From assembly GCF_030272615.1 (NCBI RefSeq), contig NC_081412.1, positions 687,326,583-687,390,582 of the forward strand: a stretch of DNA of 64,000 nucleotides. Direction: 5' to 3'. Position numbers and translations under genes: made by a program. Shown one piece after another: positions 1-13,520 of this stretch (position 1 is its first letter; each line of letters begins with the position of its first letter). Below the pieces are notes generated by a model. It was not told where the DNA came from. It searched no databases and worked only from the letters and a program-made list of their open reading frames with translations. The stretch is from Cryptomeria japonica. Lineage: Eukaryota; Streptophyta; Pinopsida; Cupressales; Cupressaceae.

Positions 1-1238
1 TTACCATCAGAGGAAATTGCACAAGATACTATACCTAACCAACCTACAGATCCTAAACAGGTACCTCAATTTGAAACTTCAGGCTTACCTGTTAGAATAT
101 CTCCATTTCCTCAACGATTGCAGGTAGAAGTGACTGGGCAGCAAGACGACATAGCTTTTGATCTTAATGATTAGTTAAAACATATATGTGTAAATATTTC
201 ATTGTTCCGAGCTATTAAGGATATTCCCATATATGGTAAAGCTATTAAGGAGGCATGTTTAAAGAAACCTAGATGAAAGAAAAAAGGATCCACAAACAGT
301 CCATGTAATGGGGCAATTGGTTGATATTATGCTAGATAAAATTACCGTCCCTAAGTATTCTGACCCTAGCAGTCCTGTTGTGAAAGTGGTCATCAATGGA
401 ACTCGAATTAAGAATGCCCTAATAGATTTAGGAGCAACTATAAATGTTATGACCAAGGATGTCATGCAACAACTTAGTATTACTAGTCTTAGGTGGAACC
501 CCAACAATCCTACAACTTGTAGATAGTTCCACTGTCTGACCTGATGGGATGGTTGAGGATATTGTGGTCACTTTAGATTCTTGGGAATATCTAGCTAACT
601 TTATGATACTCTCTCCTAAAGCAACATTGGGGGGATATCCAATTATTCTGGGAAGCCCTTGTCTTGCTACAACTGATGCATGCATATGGTGTAGATTAGG
701 GGATATTACCATTTTAGATGGCATCACCACTAAAACACTTGCACTTTATTCGCCTACACAACCTCAACTTGATCAAGAGCAAATAGTGTGGCCAGATGTA
801 GGAGAAGAAGCAAAGGAACTTAATTTTGTTCAGCAACTTATAATGTTGGCCAAGGAACCGATCATAGAACTCCAGGAAGATGATAAGATACTCTTTAACA
901 TCATAGAAAATCATTATGGTACAACCCATCAATTACTTGGTCTACCAGTGTGTCATTTGCATACTCTTCTTCCATCTACCAGTCTTTTGAGTTCTCCTGC
1001 AACCATAGATATATTTCATACCTTGCTTCTGCAGGAAATCCAAACCTCTTGTTTAACTGAAGTGTTTAAGATTCAGTCAATTACTCAAGTGGAGGTTGCC
1101 CCAGGAAGATACCTAAATATCAATAGTCATCTTACGACAAATCAAAGATTGTCTTTGACAGGACTACTCAAGACCCATAAACAAGCTTTTGCATGGGATT
1201 ATCGTGATATGAAAGTATTAGATCCTAAATTGTCATAG
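1..1238 (+). pseudogene. Ty3/Gypsy gag C-terminus and protease, broken
   Basis: The window opens inside a Ty3/Gypsy polyprotein. The first frame (Pro/Gln-rich, ending DIAFDLND) stops at 172-174. It is followed by a segment LKHICVNISLFRAIKDIPIY, the conserved stretch that precedes the protease in plant Gypsy elements, which stops again at about 273. A frameshift leads into the retropepsin at 308-526: the active-site motif is ALIDLGATINVM, D-L-G-A standing where D-[ST]-G-A is usual, a form common in Athila/Tat-like plant elements. A second frameshift near 527-548 leads into the protease C-terminal half (GGYPIILGSPCLATTDA), where ILG is the second conserved motif, and then a linker towards RT that stops at 1236-1238. 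At least four lesions make it non-functional. The family assignment rests on motifs read by eye. Confidence 0.85.
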
Positions 1239-1239
1239 G

Positions 1240-2111
1240 ATTTATATCAAAGAAGATTGTAAGCCAGTTATACAACCTCAACGAAGGATCAATCCTGCAT
1301 TAAAGGAAATAGTCAAGGAAGAATTGCAAAAGTTACTCAATGAAGGGTTTATTTATCCTATTTCAGACAGTTTATGGGCATCTCCTCTGGTCATAGTTCC
1401 TAAGAAAGGAGGTAAATGGAGAGTTTGTGTATACTATAGGGAGCTCAACACTGCTACTAAAAAGGATCATTTCCCACTTCCTTTCATTGATCAGGTACTG
1501 GATTCTTTAGCAGGAAAACAATTCTTCTCATTTTTGGATGGGTTTAGTGGTTATAATTAGATTAGAATTGCTCTAAAAGACCAAGAAAAGACAACCTTCA
1601 CCTCCCCTTGGGGAATGTATGCCTATGCAGTTCTTCCATTTGGTTTGTGTAATGCTCCTGCAACCTTTTAGAGGGTGGTCCTCAATATATTCTCAAATAT
1701 TGCTCATGATTGCATGGAAATCTATATGGACGACTTCACTGTGTATGGAATTACTTTTGAGGAAGCATTGCACAATCTTGGCAAGGTGTTGCAGCGGTGT
1801 GAGGATCATGGTTTGTCCCTAAATAGTGAAAAATGCTTCATGATGATGCAGGAAGGAATAGTATTGGGGCATCATATTTCTCAAGCAGGTATTCAAGTTG
1901 ACCCTGCTAAGATTGAGGTAATAATCAACCTCCCCATCCCTATAAAACAAAAGGATGTCAAGAGTTTCTTAGGCCATGCAGGGTACTGTAGAATATTTAT
2001 AAAATATTTTAGTAAGATGGCAAGACCTTTGTGTTCTCTTTTGACAAAGTATGTTGAGTTTGAATGGACACTAGCATGTGAAGAGGCATTTCCCAAGCTC
2101 AAGGGGGCTTT
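1240..2111 (+). pseudogene. Ty3/Gypsy reverse transcriptase (5' part), broken
   Basis: Continues the same element. Recognisable RT blocks in order: SLWASPLVIVPKKGGKWRVC, then YRELNTATKKDHFPLPFIDQ, then FLDGFSGYN with the first catalytic Asp, then the strand carrying YMDD at 1723-1734 (the second and third catalytic Asp), and the thumb start IVLGHHISQAGIQVDPAKIE. In-frame stops at 1558-1560 and 1669-1671 and the break at 1237 show decay, although the catalytic residues survive. The RT connection domain breaks off at about 2106, where a solo LTR is inserted, and resumes at 3184. Removing the insert and one copy of its duplicated target restores the continuity of the KLK...LTQAPML region. Confidence 0.9.
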
Positions 2112-3183
2112 TGTTAGGTCCCAGAGGCAACTGAGAGGGGGGGTGAATCAGTTGTCTATTAATTTCAAACCAAAACTAACTTAACCCAACTTAGTGCATA
2201 ATACCGGTAAACCAAACTTTAATGCCGGTAGATAGTTTAGCAATTAATAACGGTACCAGTAAAGTTTAATGCATGAAACAGAAAGACAAATAACATACAC
2301 AACACATAACATAGTTATTTGTATGTGGAAACCCTATAAGGGGAAAAACCACAGTGGGAAACCTTACCCACAATCAGATGATACTACTACAGATAGTATG
2401 TGTGCACAAATGGGGTCTGCACATGCAGAAAGGCTAACTGCCTAGAGCTCACTGCTCAATCACAAAATGGGAGTCGCATTGACTATAATTGGATGGTTAA
2501 ATCCAATGATAATATACTGCTCAAAATAACATCTTCATATGTTGGATTCAGTATCGGTTAAGCTTTGACTGACTTCTTCAAAAGCCTCCTTGAATCTTCA
2601 AATGATGTCTGCATGTATAGCTCTGCTTATATTCGTATATACCTTATTACAATCCCTTTTCCACACTCACCTCTTCTTCTTAATAATCTCACAAATGAGA
2701 TCTTACATATATACCAAAACCTAAGACCAAATGTGTAGGTCGGCTCACTAAGATATTACAATTAAATCAATTACAAATGAATCAACATGCGATGCATGAT
2801 GTCGGCTTAATGCATTTACAACAATAACAAATCATCTCCATAACGTGTCGTGCTGATCTAGAATAGATAATGCTTGTCGGTCCATAACCTAGACCTATTT
2901 GTCGGTATCAACAAATATGCAAACTCGATTGTACCAATAATCAAATCACCAAAACCAAGTGTCCAAACGATGTCTTCAACAAAACCAAGTAATCTCTAGA
3001 TGATAACATATCATCCTTAGTGTCGGTGGACAATATAACCTGCCGGTGAACCAGATACCGGTGATTGTGCATAAGTCACTGAACATGTCGGTGAACATAA
3101 CCAAATATCTCCAAGTGTTCTCAAGTGTTGACAAATGTTGGCATCAATGAAAAAACCAATGCAACACATCCATAATACCAACA
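2112..3183. mobile_element. Solo LTR (1072 bp) inserted in the Gypsy RT
   Basis: The insert begins TGTTAGGTCC and ends ATACCAACA, the TGTT...AACA ends of an LTR. It is flanked by GCTTT (2107-2111) and ACTTT (3184-3188), a 5-bp target duplication with one mismatch. The flanking pol codons join across it. There is no primer site, polypurine tract or coding sequence inside. It is therefore a solo LTR left by recombination between the two LTRs of a complete element. It contains several short CCGGT/GTCGG-containing words (for example around 2210-2240 and 3020-3070). The superfamily cannot be told from the LTR alone. Confidence 0.88.
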
Positions 3184-4981
3184 ACTTTAACCCAAGCTCC
3201 GATGCTCAAAGGACCCGATTGGTCTCTCCCTTTCCGCATTCACACTGATGCATCAGATTTTGAAATTAGAGCAGTCTTGGGACATAAACAAGGAGTTCTA
3301 GATAATGCAATTTATTATGTCAGCAAAAATTTGTAGGGACCTGAGCTAAATTATATTGTTACAGAGAAGGAAATGTTAGTTGTTATCTATGCTCTCAACA
3401 AGTTCTGACACTACATCATTGGCTATAAGATATTTGTGCACACTAATCATGTAGTCATCAAGTACCTTATGAATAAAATTTCCATTTCTGGCAGATTAGC
3501 ACGTGGTTGTTGCTTATGCAGGAGTTTGATATCACTATCATAGACAAGACAAGTAAAGCAAATGTAGTGGCAAACTTTCTGCCCAGACTACAGACAAAAG
3601 ATAATCCTATAGCCATTGATGATTCCTTTCCATATGAACATTTGTTTTCAATCGATGTACACACTCCATAATATGCTGACATAGCTAACTACCTAGCAGC
3701 TAACAAACTTCCTCCTCATTTCTCACCTAAAGAAAGAAGGTTACTTGTAGAGAAGAGTTTCAATTTTTCATGGATAGTAGATTGCTTATTCTATAAAGGG
3801 CCAGATCAAGTTATGAGACGGTGTGTTCGAAAAGATGAAACTTATGACATTATTCGTGTTTGTCATGATGAACCTTGCGGAGGACACTTTGCTGCCAAGA
3901 GAACAACTATAAAGATACTGAACACGGGTTATTATTGGTCAACTTTGCATAAAGATGCAGTCAAGTACACCAAAAAATGTGATAGATGTTAGAGGATGGG
4001 CAAACCTACTAGATCAGATGAGATGCCTTTGCATCCACAAGTGGTTGTTACACCATTTGACAAATGGGGGTTAGATTTTGTAGGACCTATTGATCCACCC
4101 TCAAATGGTAGATCATATATCCTTGTGTGTACTAACTATGTCATAAAATGGGTTGAAGTGAAAGCATTCAAACATGCTAGAGATAATAAGGTAGCAAAAC
4201 TTTTGTATGAGGAAATCTTTACAAGATATGGGGTTCTGCAGGAGGTTTTGACTGATCAAGGGGCACAATTTACTTCCACTTTGATTAAAACTTTGGTCAA
4301 TGAGTATAATATAAGGCATAGGAAGTCAAGTCCCTACCATCCTTAGGAAAATGGACAATCTGAAATCACTAATAGAGAGATTGAGTCTATATTGACCAAT
4401 ACGGTAACTCTCCATTGAAAGGATTGGTCTAGCAGGTTATCAGAAACAGTTTGGGCATATAGGACTACATGGAAGACAACTACAGGCTTGACACCCTTTG
4501 AGATGGTGTATGGGAAATTAGCTATGATGCCTATGGAGTTTGAGCATAAGACACCTCACACAACCATATAATTAGATATGATTCTCTTTTTAGCTCAGCA
4601 GGATAGACTCCTGAAGCTTAATGTCTTAGATGAGATTAGGAAGTCCGTCGTGCAGCACACAGAAATAATTTAGAATTAATTCATGAAATGGCATGATAAA
4701 TATATTAAAGACAAAGCATTCAAACCAGGAGACTGGGCACTTCTGTATGACTCTAGCTATAAGGATAATTTGGGGAAACTGTAGATGCGGTGGTTAGGGC
4801 CCTATGAAGTGATTGAAGCATTCCCAAATGGTGTAGTACAATTGGCTACTATTGATCCTATAAAATTCAAATTGTTGGTAAATGGTCATCGATTGCACCT
4901 CTATCATAATCCTCTTTCCAAAGAAGAGTTTCTACAACAATTCATAACTCCAGAAGTTGTTGAGATTCCTACAACAACGTA
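3184..4981 (+). pseudogene. Ty3/Gypsy RNase H and integrase, broken
   Basis: Resumes after the solo LTR. RNase H: LPFRIHTDASDF (first catalytic Asp), EKEMLVVIYAL (catalytic Glu) and, after a frameshift near 3500, EFDITIIDKTSKANVVANFL. A stop at 3670 separates it from the integrase zinc-binding segment (HDEPCGGHFAAKRT ... KKCDRC, near 3860-3990). The integrase core has DKWGLDFVGPI (first Asp, near 4070) and VLTDQGAQFTS (second Asp, near 4250). After a stop at 4344-4346 comes NGQSEITNREIESIL with the Glu. Further stops follow near 4418 and 4570. The C-terminal GPY/F-like module (MRWLGPYEVIEAFPNGVVQL) is intact at 4785-4850 and the frame ends at a stop at 4980-4982. The D,D,E triad and zinc ligands are present but the frame is broken at least six times. 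Confidence 0.9.
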
Positions 4982-5340
4982 GGGGGACCTATAGTCCCAC
5001 CTTCTTCCTAATATCTCAATGCATTCACTCATAATAAATACTTTCATATCCCATGAAAGTACCCTTCTTCGCTAATAAATATTCTATTTTCCTACTCACC
5101 CATCACTCTTCCATATCATTCCACTTTCGCCATTCATTTCTCCACCTCACTTGTCGTACATAGCGGTTCTACTTTGTTCATGATAGATTTCTCCAACTGT
5201 TGTCATTAAGGCACAATAACATGTGAACTCATATGTATTTATTTTTGTTGCGTGCATTTATTAAACCATACTTCGTATCATAATGATATTTGCATAGTTG
5301 ATCTTTTAGTCACCCTCCACATGTGTGGACACATGTTTAG

Positions 5341-5362
5341 CCTTAGGTTGGGGGGGGGAAGT
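5341..5362 (+). other. Internal polypurine tract-like run after integrase
   Basis: The run TTAGGTTGGGGGGGGGAAG lies 360 bp after the integrase stop and before the third ORF. It shares TAGGTTGGGGGG with the polypurine tract at the 3' LTR border (7951-7965). In retroelements such a tract primes plus-strand synthesis; a second copy here could be an internal primer, but no function is shown. Confidence 0.55.
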
Positions 5363-5609
5363 ACAATAGTGAATTATTCCTATGGAATTATTCTTATGTC
5401 ATCTCAAATAAAAGTTTAAATTTAAAATCATTGCATCTTGGTGTGATATTTTGTGCTTTGCTATACCTCTTGGCACCGTCATTTTCTTGCTTGCCTTGAG
5501 TTATTTTTAAAAAAATTGGAGTTGTAGCAGGGTTGTTTGCAAATAGGGTATATTTTCTTTTGAGAATTTGCAGAGTTTTAAGCGAAATTGACCATATTTC
5601 TACAGTGGT

Positions 5610-7629
5610 GTGGTAATGGGTGGTCCGCCGGTTCACCATGAATCTACAGTGCATGATGTCCTTCTGCAAGATCAGGTCTGCAAACCTGAATTCCGCAATA
5701 GTGGCTGGTTAGATTATTTTCTTAAGTTGACTGAGTACAATGAGGATGTTGCAAGAGAATTCACTCATACATTTTCTGATGGGGAAGCTCAAGTGAAAGG
5801 GCTGAGAGTTATCGCAACAAAGGAGTGGATTGCAGAGGTAACGGGGTTGTCAGCCGACAGAGAGAAATACCCAAAAATAAAAGACGCATGAAGTGCGAGG
5901 GCAAAATTCATGCACCCAGGAGATCAACCTTTGGTAACAGATAAGCAGGGGACCAGACAAGAATCTCTTCCTCCCAAATGTAAAGAAGTAGCATTGTATA
6001 TCATGAAGTATTTGACTTGTGAAGGGAGATACTCATGCATGCATTCCCACCAATTTTATTTCCTGAGTCATCTGCGCCATGGAAGGAGAATGAATGTTTC
6101 AAATATGTTGTATAATCTTCTTTACATCAGTGCAGCGGAGACACAAAAAGGTAGGCCTCACTCCGTTACTCAACATTGTTTGATTAAATTTTTGGTAGAA
6201 AGATCTTTGAGATATGTTTCCCAGATGACTTGGGATGAATTTGCAAGGGTTAGAAGGTTTAGATTGAATGATGCGGGCCCAAAAGAGCAACCCCCATCTC
6301 AATGGGAGGAAAATTTGGGAGGACTTGGCCCTACCGATGAGCCCTCATCCTTTAGAATGCCACTAGTTCAAGATCCTCCTACAACAGGGGAATCCCCACC
6401 AAAAGAAACCTTGGCAGAGTCAGCAGAAGCCTCGACATAGATCCCATCGCAAACCCCAATAAGAACTAGGGCCGCTACAGGAAGGGAGAAGGGTAAGGAT
6501 AAACAAAGTGACATAGAGAAGTAGAAGGAGAAGGGAAAAAGTATTGATCCAACCTCTCCTGTCACAAAGACAAGAAAAAATGCTGAAGAAAGTTCTCCTG
6601 CAGCCACTACAGGAGCTGCAGAAAACCCTCTTGGAGCCACTGAAGAAATGCCTTTGAGAAGAAGCCACAGGATCCGAGGGAAGCCTAAAAATAAAAAGCA
6701 ATTAGAGAAGCCAAGTGCCAACATTCCTGTTGACTCCCTACAATGAGAACCAAGTAGTCCTAGTCGGGATGCTATTCCACCTTCCTCACCTATAAGGCCA
6801 TAAGAAGTTGTGAGCTTGGGTGGGCTTGGACAACTTGGCCTCTGTCGCAGAACAAATTGTTAATTCAAAAGCTGGAGCTGAAAAGTTGAAACCTAGAGCA
6901 AGAGTTCATAGTCCACCCTCTTTTCTTACTAGTAATGCTGCTACTCTTGCCTTCTGCGAGGAATGAGAGTTAGAGAAAGCATAGATGCAAAAAATTATTG
7001 ATCAACAGAAGAAAGTGGTTGAAGAAAAAGACGAGGAAATTTCCCAACTAAAGAACAAAGTGGATACGGTAGTCACTATGATACCACAACTAATGCAGTG
7101 CAGGGCATCACCTCTAGTCTACTCCCTGTATTTGAAAGAGAAGCATATTTGTTTCCAATTGATGAAAATTGTTAGGGACTTAAGTCCTTCTTTAGAAATG
7201 CCTCGGGAGTTTTACCATGTTTATCAAACGTCTCCTGCAGCCATCCGAAATCTGCTTTATGAGTTTTATCTACATAATTATGTTGTCCCTAATGATACTG
7301 ACTGGAATCCCCTACTCTATATTGGAGATATTCAACTAAGGGCTCTCAGGTCATGGATTCAAAAATAAATTACTAGGGAAGAGAAATCTAGGGTACACAG
7401 GAAGGAGGAACTTGACCTCCCACTTGCTATGAGAGTTGAATTCAGGAATCCAAGGAAGCTTTATTATGACTGGCAATTTTTTTTGTATCAATCAGATTAT
7501 GGAACTAACATGCTGCCCTTGAGAGAAGAAGCATTCAGAGATTATGAGCAGATGGCTACGATTGAGGGTCAAGTGGCAATTGGACATTTAGTGCAGCGCT
7601 GGAATAGTCTATTTGATGAATTGAAATAG
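5610..7629 (+). pseudogene. Third ORF after integrase (plant-transposon-protein-like), broken
   Basis: Downstream of integrase, in the position where Athila-like elements carry an extra, env-position ORF. Three readable blocks follow one another. 5610-5891 has GWLDYFLKLTEYNEDVAREF and VIATKEWIAEVTGLSAD. 5910-6440 has EVALYIMKYLTCEGRYSCMH and NVSNMLYNLLY. 6985-7629 starts with a heptad-like coiled coil (QKKVVEEKDEEISQLKNKV). The region between is Pro/Ser/Thr/Lys-rich and has several stops. The first two blocks have the layout of a domain widespread in plant retroelement ORFs, often labelled putative plant transposon protein; this is pattern memory, not a search result. No signal peptide, transmembrane segment or fusion-type motif is seen, so an envelope role is not supported. 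Confidence 0.6.
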
Positions 7630-7950
7630 TCTGAGCCACATTCCTTACCAAACTATCATACAATACTAAAACGGGCACCCACATATATACACATGGGTAA
7701 AATAAAAGAAAGACACTGGTTGCCCCTTAGCTTTCAGCCACCCATTCTTCTATGGCCATTGATGGAATGCAGGGACAATGATCCACCTTATGATGAAGCA
7801 ACATAGCGCTTCAGGTGGATACAGTTGGAAAAGATGAAAGGATTCTATTAGAGCTTGGCTATAGGAGGCAATGGACAGGTTACCCCTGGGGATTTAAGAG
7901 TTAATGCTAGAATTAGGAACTTTCATGTTGTTGGAGGACCAACAAGAAGC

Positions 7951-9103
7951 TAGGTTGGGGGGCGATGATGAGCCAAAATAATGGCTCCATTTTTTATCAG
8001 ATTCTGTCATAAAAACTCTTGATTTGGTCATATGTTTGGATAATGTTTAGGTCATAGAACTCCCCTGGTTGATGTCTTTTTGGTATTATTAGATATGATT
8101 TATCCTAGACCTAAGGTTGTTATCTAATGATCTTTATATAGTCAATCTATGCAAATTATCTAAATTAATCTTAAAATATAGTTTAATTTATGGTATGTTA
8201 GCATCAATGGATACACATGCTTTTGTGCACATTAACGCCATGATGCAGGAACAACAAAGATAAGAGAATGACTAAGATGGTGGTTAAAGAGACACATCAT
8301 CATGCCGATGGATGCAAACCCAGTCAAAGTGGAGCAGCATTGAAGGATTTCATAACTAATTGATCGCTTCTTCAGCAAAGCGATTAGTGGAGCATTCATG
8401 ATTGTTCCTGATGAAGCATAAATCTAGGAAAGGAGGTTGCACTATATTTTTTCAGCAGTAGGACAATTGTTTGTTCTACATTTATGCGCTGACTTCTTTT
8501 GATGTAATAAATCCTGCTCACCTATTCCTTTGGGACGTGGGCTGATCAGTTGGAAGTTTGTTATAATTTTTTATTATAAATAAAGGTCTCTGCCTCCTCG
8601 TGGGAGTAGATAGTGCGACCATAGAGTTAGCAGTATTCTAGTTTTCAAACTTATGTATACTGAAATCAACTTAAAATGAATAAGATAATGGTATTTTGAT
8701 CTTATCAATTGTTATCTGGGTTTTGGATATACTCACTCAAGGGGCCCACTTGGCGAGTATTTCATGTGCATTTGTTAGTTAATTTCTATTTTGTTATAGT
8801 TGTTGTTTTGATATTTGACTATTCCTGCAACCACTAGAAACAGTTCGTGTGTTTGTTCCTGCAGCCAAAGTAGACATAGTAGTTCCTTTCCGCTAACCAA
8901 AGCATTGTTATTAGTAGTAGTTGCTTAAATTGCTTTCATTTGTGAGTTTTGATAAAATTTCAAGTCATTATGTTTCTGCATTTTCTTTTAGAAACTTTTC
9001 TTTTCTTGCAGTAGGATAGAATGGCTTCAACTTGAGCTTAGTGCACATACAGTGCCGATCCATTTCAAGTTCACGACCCTAGTCAATAAAGTAAATGAAT
9101 CTT
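7951..9103 (+). mobile_element. Polypurine tract and 3' LTR of the first Gypsy element
   Basis: The tract TAGGTTGGGGGGCGA at 7951-7965 is followed by TGATGAGCCAAAATAATGG, the likely LTR start. A TATA-like TTATAAATAAAGG lies near 8574-8586. The 5' LTR is outside the window, so the LTR end cannot be fixed by comparison; it is cut at the latest by the next element at 9104. Start confidence is good, end is approximate. Confidence 0.6.
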
Positions 9104-10069
<966 letters not shown>

Positions 10070-10090
10070 CTACATTTATCCCCCACTTTA
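10070..10090 (-). other. Polypurine tract of the minus-strand Gypsy element
   Basis: Read on the minus strand it is a purine-rich run with five consecutive G directly upstream of the 3' LTR. It fixes the element's orientation. Confidence 0.7.
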
Positions 10091-10979
10091 GCAGGAGTAT
10101 GATACTTCACCCATACTCATGATAAAGTAAAAAGTTGCATTGAAAAACTTTCATTAAGATACCAAAAAGACAAGAAATGCCACCTCCTAAGGACTTTAGG
10201 ATCTTACAACTCTAATATTGAGGTAAAAGAGACAACACGTGAAAGGGAAAGAAGCATGACTAAATTGGCCTAGTAAGATTTGCGCTTACTATGAGTCATG
10301 AATTTTTTTTTTTTGAAATATCAAATTACAAAGCAAAAGGCTCAGTTTGCAAAGTAACTTGAATATTGAATTGAAAACACGTCATTGGTGTGAGCACAGA
10401 GTGTGACATTAAGCAGAGTGTATGCCCCCATGTTAAAGTGATTGTGTATGTCTTATTTAGAGCAATAGCTTTAAGGTAGCATCCATCCAAAAGACAAGCA
10501 CGTTACCACAATGAGATGCCCTTAAGAAGGGACAAACCAAAGGATAATGGTCACAAAACATTTAGGAAAAAGCACACAAGGGATCCACTAACTCTAGGGT
10601 CACTAATGCACTTGTGATAAATAATGTATATCAAGAATAAATGTATTGAATTGACCTCATCCCCCAAAGGTAGTGGAACTACGAACGCAATGGAAGAAGA
10701 GCACAAAAGATAACAAACAATTTTTTTTTTGAGTCAAAATGGAAGAGACCAAAAAGAAGATCTAAATGCTTTACATCATCCCCAAATAGACAACACAAGA
10801 CCACATTTACGAACAATAGCACATGTATGACATAATATAGATACAACATATAAAATAATTGAGATATAAATGGAGGAATGCCACAACATATTCATCCTCT
10901 TTATTACCTTGCACTAATGAAGTAACAAGGGTAATCCACGGAGAACCTAGCATAACACAAAATAAAATCAAGCAACATA

Positions 10980-12037
10980 TCATGGGGAAAACACATTACA
11001 AACAGGCAAATACACAAAATAAAATCTAAGAAATGAATGAAGTTGGTCAAGAAAATCATCTGCCTCCCAATATTTCTTAACATTGTTTAGAAATGGTGGA
11101 CAAGATGCAAGAGGAGACACATCTAGCACAATAGATGGAGCTATTGTAAGTTCCAAACAAGGACCATGCTCTAATGATGAATCACTTTGTTTGTCACTCG
11201 GAGCTAGGGTCAATTCTATTGAAAAATGTGAAGATAGCTCATGATTAATCTCAACAAGCTCAAACATATCATCGAGATCTTTAGGATCATCAGTGTTAGC
11301 ATGAACAACATTATTATCATCATCTAAATTAATCACAATAGGATATCTAACACAAAGAAGTTAAACCATTGTTTTCTTGAGCATTTTTAACTTAGGTGAT
11401 TTGAGTTGAACTTCCTCCCTAGAGTTAGGCAAAGGTTGGACAAATGGGACCAAGTCAACATTTGGTGTCTTTGAGAAGGAAAGGGTTTGGGAAGCAATCT
11501 TGCAAGCCTTAGCATGACGTCTTTGTCAACGTTCTCTCACACAACTATTCCTTTTAGTTTTAGTCATGACTTATGAAGGTTGAGGATCAATTGACATAGG
11601 CTTCTTTTCTTCCCTCGTAGGGGGAATGAAATAAACCCCAATAGGTTGAGATATACATGATGTCAAGCACTTTCCTTTATAGGACATAGAAGGTGGGACT
11701 ATGGCATATATAGGAGGAACAAGAGTAGGAAGAAGACCAAGTCCAAGATGAGGAAGAGGAATATCCATGGGTGTAGGGTCTCTAGGTTTATTCAAGGCCA
11801 TTGTCATCTCTTTTTTCCTTTTTGGTAAGATAAGAAAACGATGTCATTTTGAGGCTTTAAGGACTTAGGTTGTTTAGGCCAAAAGTAATCAAGAGTGAAA
11901 TTTCCACGCCTCATTGTGGGTTGGTAAAGGCTATGACTAATCGGTATAATAGTATCATTGTGAGAGAATTTCAAATATTTGTGAATTTTAGAAGGGATAA
12001 ATTTTATGGAAGATATCCAAGGATGTCCCAACTTCAC
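10980..12037 (-). pseudogene. Gypsy protease C-terminus and flanking polyprotein remnant
   Basis: Three minus-strand frames follow one another: 12037-11804, 11807-11571 (4-bp overlap, different frame) and 11336-10980. The first begins LGHPWISSIKFIPSKIHKYL, matching the plant retroelement pattern LGRPWI..IKAVPS..H..LKF at the end of the protease domain, so it is a protease C-terminal fragment. The second is Pro-rich (ends FIPPTREEKKPMSIDPQPS). The third is acidic with no recognised domain (LDDDNNVVHANTDDPKDLDD). No RT, RNase H or integrase is found between the LTRs, so pol has been lost. The stretches 10091-10979 and 12038-12565 show no coding signal. Confidence 0.6.
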
Positions 12038-12565
12038 AATTAGATCTAATCATACAATTGAAAAATTATGCAACCCACAAGTCAATTTTAGAAGAATAAA
12101 TTAGGGTTTTTATGAATTTAACCTTGAAATTTATGTAATTCAAGAGTAAATATGAATGTTTAAGTGCATACAAATCAAATCTAAGAATGAAAATGAGAAA
12201 TAATCATGAGGCATGTCGGGTTCACCAAAATGTTTGGTAGTGGAAATTAGGGTTTCACCAATTAGACTAGTAAAATAATATTTTTACTAAGTAAACCAAA
12301 CATTTAAAAGGGGGGTAAAGCCAATATATCTAGCCACAATTCAATTAGGGAAAAGGGCCAAGATACTGATTAGAATTACTTGTTTGTTTGCTTCACCCTT
12401 TTACAGTCAAAATTGGATTTGAATTTGTAAATTTTTAAAGTAAGAGAATAGAGAATTTGAGTAAAATATTAATAACAAAGTGTTCCAAATTTTAGACAGA
12501 GCCACAAAAAAAGATTTGAGAAGAGGAAGTGATTTAGAACTTGTAGTTCAAAATCTGGGTTGAAT

Positions 12566-13520
12566 TGTTGGGACCAGGGTGGTAGGTAGCCTCGGTCCCA
12601 TAAATTATGGACGGGCAAGTGGGATGCTTTTTGGATCGAGGAGATGCACAAGATCTTCTGTTGGAAGATCGAGCAAAATTCTTAAGACCAAAGTGGTAGG
12701 TCACCCTGGTCCTTTTCTTTTCACTCCTATAAAAGTTGAACCTATTCATCATCATCTATTCTATCACAATCTTCAATCACAACACCTGAACCAATTTCCT
12801 ACAAAGAGAGAGAGAGAGAGTTGAAGATTAGGGTTTGCCTTGGGTCAAACATTGGTTTAGAAATTAACCTTGAAATTGAAATGATAATTGAAAAGGAAAT
12901 AAAATTGAATTGCAGCAAGATGCTTTCCTTTCAAGGGAAAGACTAGATCTGAAATTCAATTCTCGCAATTGAAGTTGATACCTTGAATAATCTTGCTTGA
13001 ATTCTCACTTAAGGGTTTAGGATGTCATGTAAAATGTCTTCATGAAAGACTGATTATGGATGCCATCTTAAATGCTTTAATTTGACTTGATCTATCCTTC
13101 AATGCTTGACAAATGCTTGAATTGCTTTCTCACTTGAATGGAATTTACTAGAGTGTAATTGAGAGAGAGCTAAGTTAGGCTTCATAGTAGTAGTAGACTT
13201 TAAATGAGAGGGGTAGGCCTCCTTTTATACATAATCATCCAAACAAAATTTAAATTTATGGAGTAGGTCGACATGGGACCTAAATTCCTACCCACTTGAA
13301 GTGACCATTGATGGGACCAAATTTGGGTCCCGATTAAAAGGAACAGAGTGGTGGGCTACCCTAGTTTTGTTAATCATAACTTATATTTGAACACAAGACA
13401 AAAGGGGAGTTGAAAATGTAGGTTTAAGGAAGGTGTGAGTAGAAACAAAGTTGTCATTTAGTATTGAGAGACAGAAGACCAAGGTGAGGACGAAATTATA
13501 TGCAGATACAATTTACGACA
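12566..13520 (-). mobile_element. 5' LTR of the minus-strand Gypsy element
   Basis: On the minus strand it runs TGTCGTAAATTG ... GTCCCAACA, with TG and CA ends, 955 bp. A good TATA box (TGTATAAAAGG) lies at the reverse complement of about 13217-13232. It pairs with the LTR at 9104-10069. No standard TGG primer site follows it on the minus strand; the sequence there is ATTCAACCCAGATTTTG, so the primer is unassigned. The bases outside the two LTRs (ATCTT on the left, CTATG on the right) do not match, so no target duplication survives. Confidence 0.75.

Noticed and set aside
6368-6724. 118-residue minus-strand frame with hydrophobic stretches
   Set aside because: Antisense shadow of the Pro/Lys-rich part of the third ORF on the + strand.
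5610-7629. Envelope gene after integrase
   Set aside because: No signal peptide, transmembrane segment or fusion-like motif is visible; position alone does not make it an envelope.
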